From Gonium pectorale (lineage: Eukaryota; Chlorophyta; Chlorophyceae; Chlamydomonadales; Volvocaceae), in the NCBI GenBank assembly GCA_001584585.1, contig LSYV01000020.1:476579-496367 (forward strand): a stretch of DNA of 19,789 nt, written 5' to 3'. Below the pieces are notes generated by a model that saw nothing but the letters and a program-made list of their open reading frames with translations, was not told the DNA's origin and searched no databases. How positions within the stretch are numbered: the first letter of the stretch is position 1; each line of letters starts with the position of its first letter. A program made the position numbers and the translations under genes. Shown one piece after another: positions 1 to 9,336 of the stretch.

Positions 1-232
1 GCTGTGTCTGCCGCCCCGGCCACCGCGCCTGGCTCTGGGGCACTACTGATTCGCCCCAACCCCAACCCCCGGTCACGAACCCCAACCCCACGCGTTCCCC
101 GCCTCTCATCCCCTGCCCTCCACTCCCTGCCCGCTACTTCCCTCCCCCTCATGCCCCCCACCCTCCCCTGCGCGCCCCCTGCCCCCTGCTGTTTCTCTCG
201 CCCACCCCGGGCCCCACCCTCCGCCCCCGCAG
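1..232 (+). other. Upstream intron or unresolved 5' part of the recombinase gene
   Basis: From about position 55 the sequence is strongly C-rich with short CCCCAACCCC-like runs and ends in a pyrimidine tract and CAG at 230-232, as expected of an intron leading into the exon that starts at 233. An upstream exon could lie in the first 50 bases, but I could not identify a protein-family match or a confident donor there. The open frame across this stretch is in a different phase from the exon at 233, so it is not simply a continuation of it. Confidence 0.5.
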
Positions 233-2988
233 GCAGCGCACCCTCCGCGAGCTGGTGGTGGGGCGGACGCTGGTCAAGGACAAGGCGGGCGTGTGAGGGA
301 GCGGGGGACGGGGGGGGGGGATGGGGGGCAACAAGGGAACCTCAATGCCTTGGGACGAGCCTTTCGACACTCAGCCCTCGATGAATTGGGATGGCATGCG
401 CATCTGCGCTTCTACTCAGAACGCCTCCCAACCTTGTGACCCCTCGCCGGGCTGCCGGGCCCTGCACCGACCCATGGGTCAACCGCCCCCTCCCTACTCC
501 CAACCTTCCCCGCTCGCACCCCTCCCCGCCAGCTGGTCGATCCGCCATGGCGCCTCCGATTACAAGACGGGGGGCACCTACGGGGACCGCCCGCCGCTGC
601 TGCTGGACCCGGGCATGTACCCCGAGCTCGAGGTGCGGCCCTATGCGGCACTGCGCAGCCTCGCGCCATGGCTGCGCCCGCCGCCCGGAGCCACGTCGGG
701 ACCGCACACGGGGGAACGCACACTCGGCGGGCGCGTCCGAGCGTCGGCGCATGCGCCTCTATCGGACTTTGCCCACCGTCCACCGCCCACCACGGGGGGC
801 GCACACCGATCCTTGGTGGTGGTGGTGACGGCGATGGTGGTGACGGCGATGGTGGTGGTGGTGATGATGAATCAGATGGGTCGCATGAGGCGCATCGGCG
901 CACGTGCATTCCGCCAGCCGTTCGCCGCGTGTTGGCCCAAGGGTCGGGCCGGGCAAGATCGGGTCTTCTGTGCGCCTTCTGTTTGCCTCCCTGCCCCCGC
1001 CCCGTCCGTGGAGCTGCTCTGCTCCGCTCCGCTGCGGTCACGTCCCAACGGCGCCCGGCGCTGCGGGATGCGGCATGACCCCAGCTCACCTACGGGCTCA
1101 GCAACTACCCCCATCACGCAAACACACAGACACAGGCACACTCCCTTGCCCCTCTCAAACTCGCCGGCCCCCCTCCCCCTCCCCCTCGGACTGTTTGCTC
1201 CCCCTCCCCCTCCTCGACCAGGAGTTCATCCACACCTGGCGGGCCGCGCTCAATCCCCGGCACAACTACCTCTTCTCAAAGTGCGTGCGCGGAGGGGAAG
1301 GGAGGCAAGGGCCCGCCAGGCTGCAAGGCCGGCCTTGCCGGGCTGGCGGCACTGCTCGGGGGCGTCACCGGCGGACAAGCCACGGGTGGGCGGCAGAGAT
1401 TTGGGGGGGGAGCGTTCGGGCAGCTACAGAGGGTGCAACGCCTGGCGCGGAGACATGCCCAACACGCCCCCCGTCCCCATCCCGCAGGCGTGACGGCTCC
1501 GGGCCCCTGACCACCTCCGACCTGAGCCGCTCCTTCTCTCTGTCCGCCTTCCGCCTGACGGGCCGCAAGCTGAACCCCCACATGGTGCGGGACATCGTGG
1601 TGACGTACGCCAGGTGGGGGGGGCAGGGGCAGGGGCAGGGGGGAAGGCAGGAGCGGGGCTGGGGGGAGAGCAGGGGATGGGAGGGCTGGGAGGCAGGGAG
1701 GGAGGGGAGTGGAAGTGGCTTTGGAGTGGGGGTATGCGCTGGCACGGGCTGGTGGCGGTGTAGGCGTGGACACGCCCCGGCCCCGGCCCCGGCCTCGTGT
1801 TCGTACATGGCCCACCCTGGTTTCTCTGTTGTCGCAACCCACCATGACCCCCACAACCCTCACCCCGCCACATGCACACACCCCGCAGGAGCGGTCATGC
1901 GAGCGAGCACGAGCTGGAGGTGGGTGGTGGGTGTTGGTGTGTTTGGCCCGGAGGGGGGGGTAAAGGTTGGAGAGGGAGGTGAACACGGCGGGATGTTGCG
2001 AGTGAGCAGGTGTGGCGGCAAGAGAAGGGCTTGGCCATGGCCGTGCCGAATGAGAGGATCGGGGAGGGCGGAGCAGGGCGAGACGCGACAGAGAGGGGAG
2101 GCCCTTGTCATCCCCATAGGGTCTCCCCATGTTCATGGAGCCATCCAAGCCCTGCGCTGGGGTGGCCCGGCAGTACACGGGCTGCGCACGGTCGATTTGG
2201 CATCAAACACTCCCGGACCGCATCAGCCACACAAGTTGCTCTAGTCGCAAAGTACCGACCGACGCCGCGATTGCATGTCTTCATCCCGGTCCCCATGATC
2301 AAGGGGCCGCCCCCTGCCCGTCCTGTGCATCTCCCCCCTGCCCCGTTTCCCTTACTTCTCCCTTACCCTCTTTCCCGCCCCCCACCGACCCACCGACTGA
2401 GGTCCCCCCTCCGACCCCCGGTGCCCAACCCCTCAGGCCCTGGCCGTGTACATGGGCCACAGCCTGGCGGAGCAGCGCGGCACCTACGACCGGCGCACCA
2501 AGGCGGAGAAGGTGCAGCCGGCGCTGGGGCTGCTAGCAAAGATCAGCGGCAACGGCGGGAGCGGGGGTAGAGGAGGAGGAGGCGGGCTGGGAGTGGGGCC
2601 AGGCGTGGGGGCTGCGAGCGGGCTCGGCGTCGGTGCAGGAGGCGGAGGCGGGATAAGGGGCGGGGCCGTGGCGCCGCCGGTGCAGTCGGTTGCTGCGCCG
2701 GCGCGGAGCGGCGACGGGGCCACCAGCAGCAGTATGGCAACGCCAGCGGCGCCGGCGCCCCGGCGGTCTCGCAAGAAGGCGGCCGATCCCGCCAATCCTT
2801 CGTCGCCGGTGGCGTCAGCCGACGAGTCCGCGGGCTCGTCTTACAGTGTTGCCCCTGCCGAAGACTCCGCCGGGGCCTCCTCCGCTGCCCCCGCCGCCGT
2901 GCCAGTGACAGTCTCCTCCTCCGGCGCTGCCCGGGGCAGCCTCGCGGTTGGGCGCACGCACAAGCGGACTCAAGGCACCGCGGCCTGA
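233..2988 (+). CDS. Tyrosine recombinase (phage-integrase-type catalytic domain), 5' partial, six visible exons
   Basis: Exons assembled in phase: 233-292, 533-632, 1222-1280, 1488-1613, 1889-1919, 2437-2988 (TGA), giving about 308 residues of the C-terminal part; the start lies left of the window. Every junction is GT-AG and keeps frame. The product resembles the catalytic domain of tyrosine recombinases, which cut and rejoin DNA through a phosphotyrosine intermediate. Seen: DYKTGGTYGDRPPLLL in exon 2, resembling the beta-hairpin that carries the catalytic Lys; NPHMVRD in exon 4 (Box II H-x-x-R); MGHS and GTYDRRT in exon 6 (second His and the Tyr nucleophile). The first catalytic Arg is not identifiable and is probably in exon 1 or upstream. 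After the Tyr comes a Gly/Ala/Ser-rich low-complexity tail of about 150 residues with a basic RRSRKKA patch, a possible nuclear signal. Such genes are multicopy in volvocine algae as far as I recall. It could be a host gene or derived from a YR element (DIRS, Crypton); no RT is visible nearby. The first exon may start at 237 instead of 233. Confidence 0.75.
815..871. repeat. GGT/GAT microsatellite with a 15-bp tandem duplication
   Basis: A low-complexity GGT/GAT/GAC tract inside the intron between exons 2 and 3 of the recombinase gene. It contains two perfect adjacent copies of GGTGGTGACGGCGAT (821-835 and 836-850), flanked by GGT and GAT triplets. It reads as Gly/Asp or His-rich peptide in several frames, which creates spurious open frames on both strands. 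Confidence 0.85.
1614..1720 (+). repeat. G-run-rich intron segment (G-quadruplex potential)
   Basis: Immediately after the donor of the fourth visible exon the coding strand carries many runs of three to eight G separated by one to a few bases (GGGGCAGGGGCAGGGG and similar). Such clustering satisfies the simple four-run pattern for intramolecular G-quadruplexes on the sense (RNA) strand. Whether it folds is inference. Confidence 0.6.
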
Positions 2989-3778
2989 GCCGGACTGGAG
3001 TGTGGGTCGTGTCGCTGCTCGGCGGGAGGCAGTCTATGGGAAGTGCCTGGGAGCGCGGGCAGGGGGGGCAGCTGCGGCATGGAGGGGAAGGGGCCATGCT
3101 ACCATGCAGCCCGGCAATGCGGAGAGGCGGGAGGAGTCGAGGGTGGGGGGGTGCAGGAGGGCAGGACGCCAAGGAGCCGGCAGCCTTAACAGCGGAAGCC
3201 CGGAGCCCGGAGGCACGTCCAAGTTGTGGACAATCCACCCTGCCTGCCTGCCTGCCTGCCTGCCAGGAGGCATCGACGGCGGCTCCTTTCCCTCTTGGCA
3301 CGTGGGACACAGGAGGGAGGGTGCCAGGACGCGTAGCAGCGGGTTTGTCCTCGCCCGGTTGCGTGCTAGGGGAGTGCGTTGCGTGTGCGGCAGGTGGGTA
3401 GGTGGGCAGGTGGGCACGCGCGGCGTGTCGGGTTCAGGAGACGTGCCGTCTTGAGAGCGAGCGCTGTTGAGAGACTTGGGGGTGCAGCAGTGATGCGGAA
3501 TGCGCACGACGCGCACACTGCAGTTGAGCCGCCTGGGCGGAATGGGAGAGGAAAGGTGGAGCGCTACAATGAGAAAGGGGGGTGTTTGGAACAGCACCGG
3601 TTCACTACCGCCTACATCGGTGCTCGGTGGGGGCGCAGGATTTGCGGGGGTTGAGGCGTGTGGACTGCGGAGTAGAGGTGGCGCTGGGGGACGAGGACGG
3701 GGGCAAATGAAGGGTGGGGATCTGTGACCCGGGACCCGTCTATTTGTCCTTCGCTCGCCATGCCTTGCCTCCCCTGCT
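2989..3778 (+). other. Putative 3' UTR of the recombinase gene
   Basis: No recognisable coding sequence lies between the recombinase stop (2986-2988) and the first downstream TGTAA (3779-3783). Open frames on either strand here are fragmentary, low in complexity and match no family I know. Volvocine 3' UTRs of several hundred bases are usual, so assignment as 3' UTR is the simplest reading. Confidence 0.5.
3239..3264. repeat. (CCTG)6 microsatellite
   Basis: Six perfect tandem CCTG units (3239-3262) followed by CC, within the presumed 3' UTR of the recombinase gene. A likely length-polymorphic simple repeat. Confidence 0.95.
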
Positions 3779-3783
3779 TGTAA
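3779..3783 (+). terminator. Polyadenylation signal TGTAA (recombinase gene)
   Basis: TGTAA is the usual volvocine poly(A) signal, normally 10-20 bases before the cleavage site. This is the copy I found downstream of the recombinase stop, about 790 bases away. An A-rich run follows at 3856-3863 but is too far away to be the cleavage site. Confidence 0.5.
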
Positions 3784-4802
3784 CCGGGGCCCTACTGGGC
3801 ACGTGGCACCTTCGGATACGACACGGAACGTGAGTCGGGCGCGCGCGGAGGCAGCAAAAAAAAGAGAAGCCTGCCCTGTCTCTGCAATTCTTTATTTCAC
3901 AAGCTTCAACAGGCACGAGCGGCAGTCTTGCACCGCAAGTGTCCATCACGGCTGCCTGGTTCGCGGGTGAGGGGCCTGTGGGCAAAGGTTTACCTTGAAG
4001 GGAGACTAGGCGGTGGGCATGGTGTGTGTTTGGCCGGAGAAGAGCCCGATGTTCAAACGTCGTCCGTGTGCCAAACAGCCCGCCTGCCCCCCGGCCCTCT
4101 GTACACAACCTTGCTGCGTCCGTGCAGTAGCTGCTCCTCAAGCACCGTGTGCCCCAGCGCCGGTGCGGGCTTCCGGGTGTGGGCATCCCCGGCTGACCAC
4201 ATGTCCACCCATACACACTCCACACACCCGCCCTCTGAAGGGCGGTCAAGGCATGTTTCAGCTCTGGGCCGAAGAGCGGCGGTCACAGTGCGGGCGGACG
4301 GATCAAAGCCGGAAAGCCCCTCGTACATATTACAGGCGGGCCCGCCGTTCATCGTCCCAGCTCTTGCCAGGTGCGCACGCAACCACGCAGTCCCCTGTAC
4401 CGTCTTGACTGCAGTGCCCCCATTCAGGCAGGCCAGCCCTTTTAGTCCATCTTGCAGTGCATGCTACTTGCCCACCCACCCCGAGGCGGCCCCAATTGTG
4501 GGTTCGTCCTGGCAGCCTGAAGTGCTTCCATCGCACGGCAGTTGCGGGCAGTGCGCTGTCGTTCTCGAGTGCCGTACATATCTTATGCAGGCGGTTCATA
4601 TGGTCATGGGCCCTTCGGCCTGTCAAGTCCCAAACACAAATCGTGTCTCAAGGTCTGCCACCTCGAACTGCCCCGCCCAGCTCTCCGTGAGTGGCGCCCC
4701 GTCGTGCAAAGTCATGCGCGACGGCTCATCCCCCTCGCGCCCCGACTGTATGCGTGGCGCATATCCCCCGCCTCAGCATGTCAGTCTCAAAACTACACAC
4801 CG
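3784..4802. other. Intergenic gap between convergent genes; no gene recognised
   Basis: This lies between the candidate poly(A) signals of the recombinase gene (+) and IDA4 (-). Long open frames exist on both strands, but they lack family motifs and intron structure, and one plus-strand frame runs antisense through the last IDA4 exon, so I treat them as high-GC shadows. There is an A8 run at 3856-3863 and an AATAAA on the minus strand at 3891-3896, neither clearly used. A second minus-strand TGTAA lies at 4330-4334 and could give a longer IDA4 3' UTR. Confidence 0.5.
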
Positions 4803-4807
4803 TTACA
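4803..4807 (-). terminator. Polyadenylation signal TGTAA (IDA4)
   Basis: Minus-strand TGTAA about 125 bases downstream of the IDA4 stop codon (4930-4932). It is the nearest copy I found after the stop. Confidence 0.5.
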
Positions 4808-4929
4808 CGGCGCCCCTCCCCCGGTGCAGCGCCGTGGAGGCCCGGGGCGAGCCTCTTGCTCGGGCGGCCGGCCATTCGCGTGCGTCCATTCTGCAGACCG
4901 TGCCCGCCCCAGCTGCCATGCCGTGCCGC

Positions 4930-6798
4930 TCACGTGGCGGGCGCGGGCGCGCCGGGCACTCCCTTCTTGGCGGGCACCAGGAACGTCTCGAGCTGCTGCT
5001 TGAGCTGCTTGGCGTAATTCTCCAGGTACGCCACCTCGTCCTTGTGCTTCTTGGCGTCCACCTCGCGCCGCTCGCTCTCGCGCTTCTCGATCGCCTCGCA
5101 CTTGAACTTCCACTCTTGCACCTGAGAGGGGAGCGGGCGGGACAAGGTTTGGAGACTAAGGGTCGGGGCTGACGCACGGGCGGGGGTGGGACGTGGGGCG
5201 GGGCGCTGGCTTGGGTGCTGGCAACGTCACCCCGGATTGAACTGACGTTGCCAACCCCCCCGGTCACGCAGGACGAGCTCCGTCACCCTTCAGGGCCACT
5301 CGGGCAGGATGCACATACGGATTCGCAGGACGGCACTGCCGAGCTGACAGACTCGCCCTCCCTCAGCGACTCGTTCCTGTGCCACTCCTTGTCCGCTTGT
5401 GTGTCTCTGCCCGCCGCCACTTTGCTATCCGCGAGCCCGCATGGGCCGGTCGACAGGCCATGCCCCGCGCCCCAGCATACATACATCGCTGCTCATCCTC
5501 ACTGTATCCTCTACTAGTCTAAACTACGTTAAACGCGTCGTCTTTAGTGCTTACTTGACAACACATACTCAACCCTCAGCCTCCTGGCGCTTATCCTCTT
5601 ACCAGCCCCACCCCGCCTGATACCACGCCACCTCCGCCTGCCAACCCCTGCCCACCTGGCGCTCCAGGTCCTTGACGTCCGCCTCCAGCTGCGTGATGCG
5701 CGACTCCATCTCGCTCTTGCCCTGCTCCGTCTGCAGCGCTTTCCGGATGCCGAACGCCACCGCGCTCTCGTACAGCGTCTGCATGGAGATGCACGCGCGG
5801 GCCGGTGCGCGGAACCATCGTGCGCGGAATGCCGGAGCGCAGGTGCCCGTTTGCGCGCCCGGTTACGCTCACGCACACCGGACGAGCATTACACAGATGC
5901 TCTTTCCGTCCGCAGCTGATAACTAAGAGAGCGCCACCGGTAGGTCGGCACCGCGCGCATCATACCAATGGCCTAGCTACGGAGACAGCTCAATACCATC
6001 CTGCCCCCGCGGATGTGATTTGCGGTTCACCGAAAGCGGCCCTGAGTCCCTAAACAAACGCTGGCCACCCTAACGGCGACCCTCTAACCCCTTGAACACG
6101 CGCACGCCGCCACACACCGTGCCGTGCCTACCTGGTAGGCCGCAATCGTCATGCGCATCTCGTCGCGCACGCGCAGCAGGAGCAGGCCCCGCTCTGCGCA
6201 GTTGATCGTGACTTGCCGGATGAGCTCGTCAAACGTTTGCGCGTACAGCTCCTCCCGGATGGGGCAAATGCCGGTCTCGCGTGCCTGCGTGTTTCGGGCT
6301 GGCATCATGCTCCGACCCACCGTCCGACTCACCCCGTAGCACCACTTTGCGCAGAATCCCACCTGCCGCTGCTGCAGCTGCTGGTCCAGCTTCTCCTGTA
6401 GGTTGATGACATCCAGGCGGGTGGCCGGCGTGCTGGAGACATACTGAACCCAGAGCTGGCCGTCCTCGGTCCATTCCCTGTGTCGGGGTACGTATTCCGG
6501 TAGGTGCAAGCCCCGAGCGGGAGTCCGGGCGCAACATGGCGCGGCCCCCCATACCTTGGAGGGAGGATAGAGTTAAGGATGTCCTCTGTTTGTGTAAGCC
6601 CCGGCTTCTGCTCTACTGGAGGCAGAGAACCCTGCAGCACACGCGATGGCGACCGTCAGCGCTCGGCCAAAGTCTTCGAAGCGCGACCATGCCGACCTTC
6701 TTGCCCGCCGTTCCTTTTGCTCCCTTTCCCTTGTCCTTGCTGGTGCTAACTAATACCGGGTTGTCATATCTAACGAGCGAGGAAAGCGGGGGTATCAT
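4930..6798 (-). CDS. IDA4: Axonemal inner-arm dynein light chain p28 (DNALI1 family), complete
   Basis: Six exons on the minus strand: 6798-6697, 6631-6555, 6477-6363, 6284-6132, 5778-5656, 5121-4930. All introns are GT-AG, phases agree, and they join into 253 aa, the length I recall for Chlamydomonas p28. The product is a light chain of the single-headed inner-arm dyneins of the flagellar axoneme, which bend the flagellum; loss of p28 gives the slow-swimming ida4 phenotype. Recognisable segments are MIPPLSSLVRYDNPVLV at the start, the Lys-rich linker ending at exon 1, ILPPREWTEDGQLWVQYVSS across the exon 2/3 join, the conserved core LYAQTFDELIRQVTINCAER in exon 4, and a charged coiled coil from about residue 150 to 240, ending in a short Ala/Pro tail. 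The start is fixed by the family N-terminus. The human homologue is DNALI1. The gene is tandem with ADK3 upstream and convergent with the recombinase gene downstream. Confidence 0.97.
5219..5253. repeat. Perfect 11-bp inverted repeat in IDA4 intron 5
   Basis: TGGCAACGTCA (5219-5229) and its exact reverse complement TGACGTTGCCA (5243-5253) are separated by 13 bases. It sits inside the last IDA4 intron and would form a hairpin in the transcript. The arms contain GGCAAC and GTTGCC, half-sites like those of the RFX X-box, but in the opposite order to the classical X-box and further apart. Confidence 0.85.
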
Positions 6799-7053
6799 CT
6801 TGGAGGTGAAGCTTCCTACGCGTCAGGCTTTCAGGGAAAATTTTGTCGCAAGGCAGTCCGCTAGCAAACAACTACCGCTTCGGCCCGTCGGTTCTTTGCT
6901 CAACTGAACGACCGTCGTACGAGCCCGCACAAAGCGAACCTTCCGCATTGCTGAAGCCGGCAATTGAGGTCCAGGTACCGTGGGCATAAGGGGAGGTGTG
7001 GCGGGAGGCCGCAACTGCTCAGGCTTCCAATGTGTCGGCACGGCTGGACTCCA
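6799..7053 (-). promoter_or_regulatory. IDA4 5' UTR and promoter region, shared with the ADK3 3' flank
   Basis: About 255 bases separate the IDA4 ATG (6796-6798) from the candidate ADK3 poly(A) signal at 7054-7058. The IDA4 promoter and 5' UTR must therefore lie here or overlap the ADK3 3' UTR. I saw no perfect RFX X-box or TATA box. The stretch is less GC-biased than the coding exons. Confidence 0.45.
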
Positions 7054-7058
7054 TTACA
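7054..7058 (-). terminator. Polyadenylation signal TGTAA (ADK3)
   Basis: Minus-strand TGTAA about 400 bases downstream of the ADK3 stop. A minus-strand AATAAA at 7316-7321, about 135 bases after the stop, is an alternative, but volvocine genes normally use TGTAA. Confidence 0.4.
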
Positions 7059-7455
7059 GGAGGCGCGGCGTGTACTGGGCCGGTTGCAGCTCGCGTTGCG
7101 CGGCAAGCGTCCTCGTGCAGCACTGGCCTCGCATGCCTCGTCACGATCCCGAAACCCGCGTTCGGCCGAAACCCGTGGGGGGCCGTGTGCGGAGGCGTCA
7201 AAAGCTTTCACGGGAACGCTAGTACGCCACATCACAAAAGAATCACGAAACCTGGAACACGTGCAGACACAGGCTGCTCGTCCCTGTTCCTCACACAGTA
7301 CAAAATCCTGGAAGCTTTATTCCCTTGTTGCGCACCACTGCTGGCTTCAACCGGTGGCACCATCCGGCATGACAAGCGAAACCCCGCTCAGTCCTCTCCA
7401 CATGATCAGACACCGACCATGAGCCTGTCGGCGCCATGAAACGCTCCGCCAGCCC

Positions 7456-9336
7456 TTACTCGTACACACGGCACTCATCGGCCTCCGGGGCTTCCTTGCA
7501 GTACACCTCCAGGGGGTCCGACTTAGCGATGGTCTCGTCAAGGACAGCGCTGATGGACTCGAAGACCTCCTCCATCGACTTGGTGCCATCGATCTGGGGA
7601 GCGGCAGGGGAAGAGCGGCAGCCGGTGCGGGTTTCGAAGCCGTTCACCGCGGCATTCTGTGTTTGCCACCGCACGTATGAGGCTTGTCCGCCACTGCTGC
7701 CGCCCGCTTTGCTGTCCCCAACCAACCAGCAAGCTCTGTGAGCCCTCTGCCATGCCTCTTTTCCCCGTCCAGTAGCCCCCGCCGCTCACCTCGACCTTGA
7801 CGTCCTTGTAGTAGCCCACCACGGCGTCCACGTTGGCGTTGTGGGTATCCACGCGCACGCGGCACTGCGAGGCGAGCCCACCGGGCCGGGGCAACCTAAC
7901 ATTCATGGGTGTGTCCGTAATGTGATTTTCAACCGTGCACGCGCAGCCCTGGAAGACGTGCAGCCCCGTGGCGTAGCCTGGAGGCACCTTGGCAGCGAGG
8001 TACAGACCAGCACTAGCTCTTTGGCATCAGCAAACGTGTCCAGCGGCTATGGCGCGAGCCTCCCAGCCAACATCACATGTTGTATACCGTCCCATGCAGC
8101 TTCCCGTGATTGCCGTGTCCTCGCAACCAACGCGCGCCGGCCCTCTCACGCCTGGACCCTGCCGTGCTCGTTAGCCCATGGCTCCCCCCCAGCTACCCAG
8201 CGCCGCACCTTCTCCTCCGTGTCGTCGCTGCGCTGCTGCAGGCGGCTCACAACGTCAGCCGGGGGAGGGTTGTACTTGAGGTGGTAGATGGCGCCGGTCA
8301 CCGGGTCCAGGCGGCGGCCCACCACGCGCTCAATCAGCAGCTCATCAGGAACCTGGGTCAGCGCAAGTGAGGTGGGGCGGTCGGAACGAGCATATCCAGA
8401 TAGGATGCTGCGCGACGTGGCAAGCGCCGCTACCGCCCAGCCAACGCTACCGTTGTCCCTGGCGAGCTTCCTCGAGTTGGCAAGCAGCATGCGAGAACCT
8501 GGTCGGTGGCCCACGCCGGCCAGTCCCGCAAACATTCCGGCGCATCCGTGCTGCAGGCACCGGCCAATGGCCAGCGGCTCAGGCCCCGCACCTGGATGAG
8601 CAGGAAGACGTCAGGGCGGATGCCCTCCTTCTCAATTGCCTCCGCCTGCGAGGCGCTGCGCGGGTAGCCGTCCAGCAGCCAGCCGCGCTGCTTGACGTCG
8701 TCCTGGGCAAGGCGCGACTTGACCATCTCCACCACCACCTCATCGGGCACCAGCACGCCGCGGTCCATGTAGTCCCTGGCCTTCTTGCCGGCAGGGGTGC
8801 CATTCTTCACCTCCTCGCGGAGGATGTCACCCACTGAGATGTGCACCAGCTTGTACTGCGGGGGTGAGGTGAACATGCAGCGGGTGGCGAGGTGGCTCAC
8901 ACGGGTTGGGAGCGGTGCGGTGGGCAGTCGGCAGCCGCGTGTGGCAACCCCCAGCCCCCGCCTCCATCGCACCTTCTCCACGATCTTAGCACACTGAGTG
9001 CCCTTGCCGGCGGCAGGCGCGCCGCTGATCATAACCTTCAGCGACGCAGTAGCCTGCGGTGACAGTGATTGCGGGCGAGACGGGGTTGGGGCTATCCAGT
9101 GGACCCACATCTAAGACAATGAAGGCGAGCCCATGTTCACTGTTATCCTCACCTTGACGGCGGTCCGCACGGGGCGCACGCACGCCTTGCCTGAAATCCG
9201 GATATGCAAGCACAGCCGTCAGTTGACGCTTGCATAGCTTCTAAAGCCATTTGATGGCGCGACGGTCATTGCAGAACCTACCGCTGCGGAACGGCTGAGC
9301 GGCAGGCCGCGAGCAAGAACGCTGCTGTGCAAGCAT
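7456..9336 (-). CDS. ADK3: Chloroplast adenylate kinase with CP12-like C-terminal tail, complete
   Basis: Seven exons on the minus strand: 9336-9282, 9190-9153, 9053-8973, 8855-8592, 8352-8209, 7864-7790, 7593-7456. All introns are GT-AG and join in phase to 264 aa. It catalyses ATP + AMP = 2 ADP. Residues 1 to about 31 are rich in Arg, Ala, Ser and Gln with almost no acidic residues, fitting a plastid transit peptide; the start MLAQQRSCSRP needs the two small first exons. Motifs: P-loop GAPAAGKGT at 42-50, AMP-binding region, DGYPR at 120-124, GRRLDP at 158-163 opening the LID, RSDDTEEK at 187-194. No zinc-binding Cys are present in the LID. The last exon ends CKEAPEADECRVYE: two Cys (251, 260) eight residues apart in an acidic context with Pro, as in CP12 and the GapB extension. 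Chlamydomonas ADK3 is known to carry such a tail, which acts in redox-dependent protection of chloroplast GAPDH. Divergent from PP4C, tandem with IDA4. Confidence 0.95.

Noticed and set aside
60..110. CCCCAACCCC runs as an interstitial telomere-like repeat
   Set aside because: The unit is irregular and does not match the TTTTAGGG telomere repeat of Chlamydomonas; it fits a C-rich intron.
759..956. His-rich minus-strand frame resembling a metal-binding protein
   Set aside because: The His run is only the reverse reading of the GGT/GAT microsatellite in an intron.
904..2244. Plus-strand open frame of 446 codons in the recombinase gene
   Set aside because: It crosses introns. The true coding pieces in this interval lie in several frames and are bounded by splice sites; the rest is low-complexity intron translation.
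3740..4249. Minus-strand open frame of 169 codons in the gap between the recombinase gene and IDA4
   Set aside because: It has several Cys and Arg but no recognisable family, intron pattern or coding bias, so there is not enough to call a gene.
3928..5172. Plus-strand open frame of 414 codons
   Set aside because: It runs antisense through the last exon of IDA4, whose protein is clearly recognisable on the other strand; no domain was visible in this frame.
7316..7321. AATAAA on the minus strand after ADK3
   Set aside because: Volvocine genes use TGTAA; a lone AATAAA is not good evidence here, so it is mentioned only as an alternative.
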